Source: Phoronis ovalis
Taxonomy: Eukaryota > Phoronida > Phoronidae
DNA length: 10,367 bases
Assembly: GCA_028565635.1 (NCBI GenBank)
Contig: JAOXYB010050314.1
Coordinates: 1 to 10,367, forward strand
Direction: 5' to 3'
Both the position numbers and the translations under genes were made by a program. Below the pieces are notes generated by a model. That model ran no database searches. It saw nothing but the letters and a program-made list of their open reading frames with translations, and was not told the DNA's origin. This document shows positions 1 through 9,700 of the stretch, one piece after another (the stretch's first letter is position 1; the number at the start of each line of letters is the position of its first letter).

Positions 1-167
1 TATATATTCCATATGTCAATGAAACCTAGAATACCACTTGCCAACGCTCCGCACTGACTTTACAACTGCTGCACATACGATAGGAACTAGTTTACCCAAA
101 TGCACAGAAATCATTGTGATTCTAAATTCAGTACATTTTGTACACATCAAGGTAATGTGTCACTCAC
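1..167 (-). other. Beginning of the next intron, open at the window edge
   Basis: Downstream of the GTGAGT donor I see no coding continuation of the NIDO domain, no convincing acceptor followed by a matching frame, no polyadenylation signal and no repeat. The simplest reading is intron that continues to the left of the window. Confidence 0.6.
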
Positions 168-170
168 GTA
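162..170 (-). other. Splice donor of the NIDO exon
   Basis: Minus-strand TAC|GTGAGT, cutting between 168 and 167 in phase 0. GTGAGT is the strongest form of the metazoan donor. The open frame beyond it stops soon (base 147) after a few residues (VSDTLP) that do not continue the NIDO pattern. Confidence 0.78.
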
Positions 171-311
171 TAATTTTTCGTGACGTCTGTTAAAGAATGG
201 CACACCAATGTTGTACACTTCAATCTCGTTACATTCCCAGTAGTTTCTCCATGATATATCAGAGCAATCAATCAATGTTATATCTCCAGCAGCAACTCCA
301 AAATCATAAAG
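168..311 (-). other. N-terminal part of a NIDO-like domain
   Basis: This is a protein domain segment inside the exon at 168-469. The visible residues run from LYDFGVAAGD (starting at base 311) to VPFFNRRHEKLY (ending at base 168). In NIDO proteins the Gly-rich LYxFG…GD motif is followed by a variable stretch and then a hydrophobic-PFF…Y motif leading into an 'LYVxxNG' strand, and this order is seen here. The variable stretch holds two Cys 11 residues apart (CSDISWRNYWEC), which may form a local disulfide. NIDO is an extracellular domain found beside AMOP, VWD and EGF modules in MUC4-like proteins; none of those is inside this window. The assignment is by motif recognition only. Confidence 0.72.
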
Positions 312-469
312 ATTTGTATCTGTTAACGCATCGACTTTTAGATCAGGGATGTTTAGAGGTTGTGCTACATTGGACGGTGGCTCTGTTGTAATAGTGTTAG
401 GTCCTTCAGTTGCTATAACAGTAGGTTCCTCAGTTGTTGTTGCTCCTGTTGTTGTTGATTCGGAATATC
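168..469 (-). CDS. Downstream exon: Thr/Glu/Pro linker plus start of NIDO domain
   Basis: This 302-bp exon completes the split Gly codon (G|GA) and adds 100 whole codons. It is bounded by an ATAG acceptor and a GTGAGT donor. Residues 1-37 are a Thr/Glu/Pro-rich linker (for example STTTGATTTEEPTV) that continues the mucin character without the 21-residue period. Residues from about 43 are different: non-repetitive, with two Cys (68 and 79) and two Trp (73 and 77). They contain LYDFGVAAGD and, near the end, IGVPFFNRRHEKLY. These match the conserved opening of NIDO domains (LYxFG…AGD, then a hydrophobic-PFF…LYV segment) known from nidogen, tectorin and MUC4. The exon ends in phase 0 after a Tyr codon, so the rest of the domain lies in exons left of the window. 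Exon boundaries are inferred from splice motifs and exact frame agreement, not from transcripts. Confidence 0.8.
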
Positions 470-493
470 CTATATTTGAAAAATTCAAATAAA
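469..493 (-). other. Splice acceptor of the NIDO exon
   Basis: Minus-strand sequence TTTATTTGAATTTTTCAAATATAG|G, cutting between 470 and 469. The pyrimidine tract is T-rich but interrupted by A. It is supported mainly by exact phase agreement with the upstream donor and by the coding character that starts immediately after it. Confidence 0.72.
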
Positions 494-789
494 GAGATCC
501 AAAACTTATTATCATCAATAAGCGTACTTGTGGAATACATTTCTATATTCTATCGTCAAAATCCAGAATACATTTTGCAAAAATAATCTAATGTCACAAT
601 GCCATGAAGTAAAAGTTATAATTAAATGTAAAATGAAAATATTTATTTGGATATTTTATAGGAATCCGAATGTATTACTGCTGCTTGACATGTTTTCGAA
701 TTTTATAAAGGGCTAACATTACTTAAACATACAATTAAAATTAGTTAATACAAGTCAAGCAAATAAGATTCTAAAAATATGCAACAAAC
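470..789 (-). other. Intron (320 bp, phase 1)
   Basis: This is non-coding AT-rich sequence between the mucin exon and the NIDO exon. It starts GTTTGT (789-784) and ends TTTTTCAAATATAG (483-470). Removal joins …GAA ACA G|GA TAT TCC… with no frame change. I see no RNA gene, mobile element or repeat of the mucin unit in it. Short open frames on either strand here look like chance. Confidence 0.8.
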
Positions 790-793
790 CTGT
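784..793 (-). other. Splice donor of the mucin exon
   Basis: Minus-strand sequence ACAG|GTTTGT, cutting between 790 and 789. It fits the AG|GTNNGT consensus and lies at the point where the repeat-like coding sequence (…TSESET) gives way to residues unlike the repeat (LLHIFRILFA). Confidence 0.78.
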
Positions 794-3700
794 TTCTGAT
801 TCACTGGTGTTTGTTGTTGTTGTTTCAAGTATCGTGGTACTTGTCGTCTCAGGCATTGTACTACTTGAAACTTCATGGCTAATTGTCATTTCATGCACTA
901 CGGTACTTGCAGTTACAGGTAACATCATACTAGTCCTTTCAGGTAAGATGGAACTTGTTACAGATATTGAGGGACTTTCAGGTTTCATTGTACTCGATGT
1001 TTCAAGGATCGCGGTACTGGCTGTTTCCGGTATCGTGCCATTTGCCAATACAGATATTGCGGTACTTTCACGTGTTGCTGTAATTGTTGCTTCAGGTGTC
1101 GTGCTAATTGCTGTTGCATATTTTGTTGCACTTTTAGGTATAACTATACCTGTTGTTTCAGGTATCGTACTTGCTATTATAGATACTGTGGAATTTTCAT
1201 GTATCATGGTACTTGATGTTTCAGATATTGTGGCACTTGCTATTAAATGTATCGTAGTAGTACTTGTTCCATGTATCATGCTACTTGTTGTTTCAGGTAT
1301 CATGTTACTTTCAATTGTCATTGTACTTGTTGTTTCATGCATCGTGGTACCTGTTGTTTCAAGTATCGACGTACTTGCTATTAAAGATATTGCAGTGATT
1401 TCAGGTATCATAGTACTTGTTTCTTCAGATATTGAGGTACTTGCTGTTACGGATAATATGATGCTTTCAGGTATCATTGCATTTGTTGTTTCATATATCA
1501 TGCTGCTTGTTACAGATATTGTGGAGATTTCAGGCATCATGCTACTTGATGTTTCAGTTTCCACGGCACTTGCTGTTGCATGCATTGTAGAACGTTGAGA
1601 AACCACTGAATTTGTTGTTTCAGGTATCATTGTGCTTGTTGTTCCATGCACCGTGCTACTTGTAGCTGATATTGCATAACTTTCAGGTATCGTAATACTT
1701 GATGTTTTATGCACCGATCTACTTGTTACAGGTATTGCGGAACTTTCAAGTATAATGGTACTTGGTGTTTCTGATATCGTGGTGCTTGCTGCTATTAAAT
1801 ACATCGCAGTGCTTTCAGGTATCATGGTACTTGTTGTTTCATACACCGTGCTACTTGTTACAGATATTGTGGAACTTTCAAGTATCGTTGTATTTGATGT
1901 TTCATGCACCGTGCTACTTGTTACAGATATTGTGGGATTTTCAGATATCGTGGTACTTGATATTTCATGCACCGAGCTACTTATTATAGATATTGCGGAC
2001 AATTCAGGTATCGTGCTACTTGTGGTTTCAGATAGCATGGTACTTGCTATTAAAGACATCGTAGTGCTTTCAGGTACAATGGTACTTGATGTTTCATGAA
2101 CTGAGCTATTTGTTACGGATAATGCGGAACTTTCAGATATCCTTGTACTTGCTATTAAGGATATGGTAGTGCTTTCAGATATCATGGTACTTATTGTTTC
2201 ATGCTCTGTGCTACTTATTACAGATATTGTGGAACTTTCAGGTATCATGGTACTTGTTATTTCGTGCACTGAGCTACTTGTTTCAGATATTGCCGAACTT
2301 TCAGATATCACGGTACTTGCTATTAAAGATATCGTAGTGGTTTCAGGTATCATGGTACTTGTTGTTTCTAGCTCTGGGCTACTTATTACAGATATTGCGG
2401 AACTTTCAGGTATCATTGTACTTGTGGTTTCAGATATCATGGTACTTGCTATTAAAGACATCGTAGTGGTTTCAGGTATCATGGTACTTGTTGTTTCTAG
2501 CTCTGGGCTACTTATTAAAGATATTGCGGAACTTTCAGGTATCATTGTACTTGTCGTTTCATGCACCGTTATTGCCGAACTTTCAGATATCACGGTACTT
2601 ATTATTAAAGATATCGTAGTACTTGCAGGTATCAGGGTACTTGTTGTTTCATGCTCCGTGCTACTTATTACATATATTGTTGAACTTTCAGGTACAATGG
2701 TACTTGATGTTTCATGCACTGAGCTACTTGTTATAGATATTGCCGAACTTTCATATATCACAGTACTTGCTATTAAAGATCTCGTAATGCTTTCAGGTAT
2801 GATGGTACTTGTTGTTTCTTGCTCCGTGCTACTTATTACATATATTGCTGAACTTTCAGGTATCATTGTACTTGTTGCTTCATGCACCGAGCTACTTATT
2901 ACAGATATTGTGGAACTTTCAGGTATCGTGGTACTTGATGTTTCATGCTCCGTGCTACGCATTACATATATTGTGGAACTTTCAGGTACAATGGTATTTG
3001 ATGTTTCATGCAATGATATACTTGTTACTGATATTGCGGAACTTTCAGGTATCGTGGTACTTGTTGTTTCAGATATCATGGTACTTGCTATTAAGGATTT
3101 CGTAGCGCTTTCAGGTATCATGGTACTTATTGTTTCATGCTCATTGCTACTTATTACATATATTGTGGAACTTTCAGGTACAGAGGTACTTGATGTTTCA
3201 TGCACTGAGCTACTTGTTATAGATATTGCCGAACTTTCAGATATCATGGTACTTGCTATTATAGATATCATAGTGCTTTCAGGTATCATGGTACTTATTA
3301 CAGATATTGCGGACCTTTCAGGTATCGTGATACTTGATGTTTCTTGCACCGAGCTACTTGCTTCAGATATTGCAGAACTTTCAGATGTCATGGTACTTAT
3401 TATTAAATATATCGCAGTACTTTCAGGTATCATGGTACTTGTTACTTCATGCTCCGTGCTACTTGTTAGGGATATTGTGGAACTTTCAGGTATTGTTGTA
3501 CTTGATGTTTCACGCACCGTGCTGCTTAATACAGGTATTTTGGAAGTTTCAGGTATCGTGGTACTTGATGTTTCATACATCGGGCGACTTGTTGATATTT
3601 CAGTTACTACGGTACTTGCTGTTACATGCATTGTAGAACTTTCAGATACAACTGAATTCGTTGTTTCAGGTATAATTGTACTTGTTGCGAAACTTTCAGG

Positions 3701-6700
3701 TATCATGGTATTTAATGTTTCGTACACCGAGCTAATTGTTGAACTTTCAGGTATTGTGGTACTTGTTGTTTCATCAATCGCACTAATTGTTGATGTTTCA
3801 GTTACCACAGTATCTGCTGTTACAGGCATTGTAAAACTTTCAGTTGCCACTGAATTTGTTGTTTCAGGTAACATTGTACTTGTTGTTTCATGCACCGTTA
3901 TACTTGTTACAGATATTATGGAACTTTCATGTATCATGGTATTTGATGTTTCATTCACCATGCTATTTGTTACAGATATTATGGAACTTTCAGGTCTCAT
4001 GGTACTTGTTGTTTCATGAACGGAGCTACTTAATACAGGTATTATGGAACTTTCATGTATCGTGGTATTTGTTGTTTCAGATATCATGGGACTTGCTATT
4101 AAAGATATCGCATCACTTTCAGGTATCATGGTACTTGTTGTTTCATGCTCTGTGATACTTATTAAAGATATTGTGGAACTTTCAGGTACAATGGCACTTG
4201 ATGTTTCATGCACAGAGCTACTTGTAACATATCTTGTGGAACTTTCAGATATCATGGTACTTGTTATTAAAGATATCGTAGTGCTTCCAGGTATCATGGT
4301 GTTTGTTGTTTCATGCTCCATGCTAATTATTGCAGATATTGTGGAACTTTCAGGCATCATGGTACTTGTTTGAAGCACCGAGCTACTTATTGCAGATATT
4401 GCGGAACTTTCAGGTACCGTGGTACTTGATGTTTCGTGCACCGAGCTACTTATTACAGATATTGTTGTTGTTTCAGTTACTATGGTACTTGCTGTTACAT
4501 TCATTGTAGAACTTTCAGATACCACTGAATTTGTTGTTTCAGGTATCATTGTACTTGGTGTTTCGTTCACCGTGCTACTTGTTACAGATACTGTGGAACT
4601 TTCAGTTATCGTGGTACTTGTTGTATCAGATATCATGGCATTTGCTATTAAATATATCGTAGTGCTTGCAGGTACAATAGTACTTGTTGTTTCATACATC
4701 ACGCTACCTGTTGATGTTTCAGTTACCACAGTACTTGCTGTTACTTGCATTGTAGAACTTTGAGATACCACTGAATTTGTTGTTACAGGTACCATTGTAC
4801 TTGTTGTTTCACCCATCGAGCTACTTGTAACAGGTATAGCAGAATTTTCAAGTATAGTGCTACTTGATGTCTCAAATATCATGGTACTTATTACTAATGA
4901 AATCGTAGTGCTTTCAGGTATCATCGTATTTGTTGTTTCATGCACCGAGCTACTTGTTGCAGATATTGTGGAACTTTCAGGTATCCTGGTATTTGTTGTT
5001 TCATATATCGCGCTACTTGTTACAGATAGTGTGGAGCTTTCAGTTGTCTTGGTTCTTGATGTTTCAGATATCGTGGTACTTTCTGTTTCAGATATCGTGG
5101 TACCTGTTATTAAAGAAATTGATGTGCCTTCTGGTATTAATGTACTTGTTGTTCCATGTTCCGAGCTACTTGTTAAAGATATTGCGGAAATTTCAGGTAT
5201 CGTGGTACTTGTTGTTTCAGATATCGAAATTGCTATTGAAGATATCACAGTGCTTTCATGTATCATGGTACTTGTTGTTTCTTGCACTGTGATACTTGTA
5301 ACAGGTATGGTGGAACTTTCAAGTATAGTGGTACTTGATGTTTCAGATATCATGGTACTTGCTGTTAAAGATGTCGTACTGGTTTCAGTTATCATGGGAC
5401 TTGTTGTTTCATGCACCGTTCCACTTAGTGCCGATATTGTGGAACTTTCTGGTATCATCGTACTTGTTGCTTCATGTACCGAGGTACGTGGTACAGATAT
5501 TGAAAAACTTTCAGGTATCGTGCTACTTGATGTTAAAGATATTGTAGTGCTTTCAGGTATCGTGGTACTTGTTGTTTCATGCATCATTACAGGTATTATG
5601 GAACTTGCAATTATAGTTGTACTTGATGTTTCAGATATCGTGGGACTTGTTGTATCAGATATCATGGTACTAGCTGTTAAAGATATCGTAGTGATTTGAG
5701 GTACAACGGTACTTGTTGCTTCATACATCACGCTACCTGTTGATGTTTCAGTTACCACGGTATTTGCTGTTACGTCCATTGTAGATATTTGAGATACCAC
5801 TGAATTTGTTGTTTCAGGTATCATTGTACTTGTTGTCTCAAGCACTGTGCTACTTGTTGCAGATATTGCGGAACTTGCATGTATCGTGGTACTTGTTGTT
5901 TCAGATATCATGGTGCTTGTTATTAAATATTTCGTAGTGCTTTCAGGTAACATGGTACTTATTGTTTTATGCTCATTGCTACTTATTGCAGATATTGTGG
6001 AACTTTCAGGTACAGTGGTACTTGATGTTTCATGCACTGAGCTACTTGTTATAGATATTGCCGAACTTTCAGATATCATGGTACTTGCTATTACATATAT
6101 TGCGGAACTTTCATGTATCGTGATACTTGATGTTTCGTGCACCGAACTACTTGTTTCAGATATTGCTGAACTTTCAGATATCATGGTACTTATTATTAAA
6201 TATATTGCAGTGCTTTCAGGTAGCAGGGTACTTGTTGTTTCATGCTCCGTCCTACTTGTTACAGATATTGTTGAACTTTCATGTAGTATGGTACTTGTTG
6301 TTTCATCAATCACACTAATTGTTGATGTCTCAGTTACCATGGTATCTGGTCTTACAGGCATTGTAGAACCTTCAGTTATCACTGAATTTGTTGTTTCAGG
6401 TAACATTGTACTTGTTGTTTCATGCACCGTTATACTTGTTACAGATATTACGGAAGTTTCATGTATCATGGTATTTGATGTTTCATTCACCATGCTATTT
6501 GTTATAGATATTGTGGAACTTTCAGGTTTCATGGTACTTGTTGTTTCATGCACCGAGCTACTTATTACGGCTATTGTGGAAATGCCAGGTATCATGGTAC
6601 TTGATGTTTCATGAACCGAGCTACTTGTTACAGATATTGCGGAACTGTCATGTATCATGGTACTTGTTGTTTCAGATATCATGGGATTTGCTATTAAAGA

Positions 6701-9700
6701 TATCGTATCACTTTCAGGTATCATGGTACCTGTTGTTTCATGCTCTGAGATACTTATTACATATATTGTGGAACTTTCAGGTTTCATGGTACTTGTTGTT
6801 TCATGCACCGAGCTACTTATTACAGCTATTGTGGAAGTTCCAGGTATTGTGGTACTTGATGTTTCATGAACCGAACTACTTGTTACAGATATTGCGGAAC
6901 TGTCATGTATCGTGGTACTTGTTGTTTCAGATATCATGTGACTTGCTATTAAAGATATCGTATCACTTTCAGGTATCATGGTACCTGTTGTTTCATGCTC
7001 TGAGATACTTATTACAGATGTTGTGGAACTTTCAGGTACAATGGTACTTGATGTTTCATGCATAGAGCTACTTGTAACAGATATTGTGGAACTTTCAGAT
7101 ATCATGGTACTTGTTATTAAAGATATCGTAGTGCTTTCAGGTATCATGGTGCTTGTTGTTTCATGCTCCATGCTAATTATTGCAGATATTGTGGAACTTT
7201 CAGGTATCATGGTACTTGTTTTATGCACCGAGCTACTTATTGCAGATATTGCGAAATTTTCAGGTATCATGGTACTTGATGTTTCGTGCACCGAGCTACT
7301 TATTACAGATATTGTTGTCGTTTCAGCTACTACGGAACTTGCTGTTACATGCATTGTAGAACTTTCAGATACCACTGAATTTGTTATTTCAGGTATCATT
7401 GTACTTGTTACGTAACTTTCAGGTATCGTGGTACTTGATGTTTCTTGCCCAGAGCTACTTGTTACAGGTATTGCGGAAATTTCAAGTAGCGTAGTACTTG
7501 ATGTTTCATGAACCGAGCTACTTATTACAGATATTGTTGTTGTATTATTTACAACGGAACTTGCTGTTACATGCATTGTAGAACTTTCGGATGCCACTGA
7601 ATTTGTTGTTTCAGGTATCATTGTACTTGTTACGTAACTTTCAGGTATCGTGGTACTCGATGTTTCATGCACGGAGCTACTTATTACAGCTATTGTGGAA
7701 GTTCCAGGTATTGTGGTACTTGATGTTTCATGAACCGAACTACTTGTTACAGATATTGCGGAACTGTCATGTATCGTGGTACTTGTTGTTTCAGATATCA
7801 TGTGACTTGCTATTAAAGATATCGTATCACTTTCAGGTATCATGGTACCTGTTGTTTCATGCTCTGAGATACTTATTACAGATGTTGTGGAACTTTCAGG
7901 TACAATGGTACTTGATGTTTCATGCATAGAGCTACTTGTAACAGATATTGTGGAACTTTCAGATATCATGGTACTTGTTATTAAAGATATCGTAGTGCTT
8001 TCAGGTATCATGGTGCTTGTTGTTTCATGCTCCATGCTAATTATTGCAGATATTGTGGAACTTTCAGGTATCATGGTACTTGTTTTATGCACCGAGCTAC
8101 TTATTGCAGATATTGCGAAATTTTCAGGTATCATGGTACTTGATGTTTCGTGCACCGAGCTACTTATTACAGATATTGTTGTCGTTTCAGCTACTACGGA
8201 ACTTGCTGTTACATGCATTGTAGAACTTTCAGATACCACTGAATTTGTTATTTCAGGTATCATTGTACTTGTTACGTAACTTTCAGGTATCGTGGTACTT
8301 GATGTTTCTTGCCCAGAGCTACTTGTTACAGGTATTGCGGAAATTTCAAGTAGCGTAGTACTTGATGTTTCATGAACCGAGCTACTTATTACAGATATTG
8401 TTGTTGTATTATTTACAACGGAACTTGCTGTTACATGCATTGTAGAACTTTCGGATGCCACTGAATTTGTTGTTTCAGGTATCATTGTACTTGTTACGTA
8501 ACTTTCAGGTATCGTGGTACTCGATGTTTCTTGCACGGAGCTATTTGTTACAGGTATTGCCGAAATTTCAGGTAACATGGTACTTGATGTTTCATGCACC
8601 ATGCTACTTGTTACAGGTATCATGGTACTTGTTGTTTCATGCATCCCACTAATTGTTGATGTTTCAGTTGTCACGGTATTTGCTGCTACATACATTGTAG
8701 AACTTTCAGTTACCACTGAATTTGTTGTTTCAGTTATCATTGTACTTGTTGTTCCATGCACCATGCTACTTGTAGCTGATATTGCATAACTTTCAGGTAT
8801 CGTAATACTTGATGTTTTATGCACCGAGCTACTTGTTACAGATACTGCGGAACTTTCAGGTATTGTGGTACTTGTTGTATCAGATATCATGGTATTTGCT
8901 ATTAAAGATATCGTAGTGCTTTCAGGTACAACGGTACTTGTTGCTTCATACATCACGCTACCTGTTGATGTATCAGTTACCACGGTATTTGCTGTTACGT
9001 CCATTGTAGATCTGTGAGATACCACTGAATTTGTTGTTTCAGGTATCATTGTACTTGTTGTTTCATGCACCGAGTTACTTGCTACAGATATTACGGAACT
9101 TTCAGGTATCGTGGTGCTTGATGTTTCACTCATCGAGCTAGTTGTTACAGGTATAGCAGAACTTTCAAGTATAGTGGTACTTGATGTCTCAGATACCATG
9201 GTACTTATTACTAATGAAAATGTAGTGCTTTCTGGTATCATCGTATTTGTCGTTTCGTGCACTGAGCCACTTGTTACAGATATTACGGAACTTTCAGGTA
9301 TCGTGTTACTTGTTGTTTCAGATATCATGGTACTTGCTGCTAAATATATCATAGTGCTTTCAGTTATCATGGTAATTGTTGCTTCATGCTCCGTGCTACT
9401 TATTAAAGATATTGTAGAACTTTCAGGTATTATGGTTCTTGTTGTTTCACAGATCGTGCTACTTGTTACAGCTATTGTGGAACTTTCAGGTGTCATGGTA
9501 CTTGTTGTTTCATAGATCGCGCTACTTGTTACAGATATTGCGGAACTATCAGGTATCGTGGTACTTGATGTTTCACCCATCGAGCTACTTGTTTCAGATA
9601 TCGTGGTACTTCCTGTTTCAGATATCGTGGTACCTGCTATTAAAGAAATTGAGGTGCCTTCTGGTATTAACGTACGTGTTGTTTCATGTCCCAAGCTACT

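Larger units (their letters stand above)
5880..7210 (-). repeat. Higher-order block A' (expanded copy)
   Basis: Counterpart of 3040-4370, sharing the order of variant units: a TLLLE/IPE part, an NIDO-distal MKPESSTI part and the ETTNSV marker. Its right part has been expanded by the 255-bp and 864-bp tandem duplications. Confidence 0.68.
1600..9040 (-). repeat. Thirteen interspersed copies of the ETTNSV-class unit
   Basis: A second unit class of about 43 residues interrupts the main array. It reads ETTNSVVSESSTMHVTAS, then TVVTETSTIS or a variant. On the plus strand its mark is 'actgaatttgttgtttc' preceded by a block containing 'gctgttacatgcattgtag'. Copies lie near 1608, 3651, 3849, 4526, 4771, 5800, 6381, 7375, 7597, 8239, 8461, 8717 and 9027. 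Variants include NVTAS and VVNNTTT, which create N-glycosylation sequons. The pairs 7375/8239 and 7597/8461 are products of the 864-bp duplication. Confidence 0.85.

Noticed and set aside
1-167. A further exon or the gene's 3' end with a polyadenylation signal
   Set aside because: No acceptor with a frame continuing the NIDO pattern and no AATAAA on the minus strand that would fit; intron is the simpler reading.
147-518. A separate small gene starting at the ATG near 518
   Set aside because: The residues before GYSES come from intron sequence upstream of the acceptor. The phase match with the mucin exon and the GTGAGT donor show this is an internal exon.
528-716. Small open frame on the plus strand inside the intron
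   Set aside because: It is AT-rich low-complexity sequence with no recognisable product and it lies within a well-supported intron.
2163-4019. Long open frame on the plus strand (618 codons, Val/Leu/Ile-rich), and many similar shorter ones
   Set aside because: Repeat units are multiples of three, so any antisense frame free of stops in one unit stays open for many. The products are monotonous (VLVVSGIMVLVVS) with no domain, while the minus-strand frame is open for the entire exon and splices correctly to a recognisable domain.
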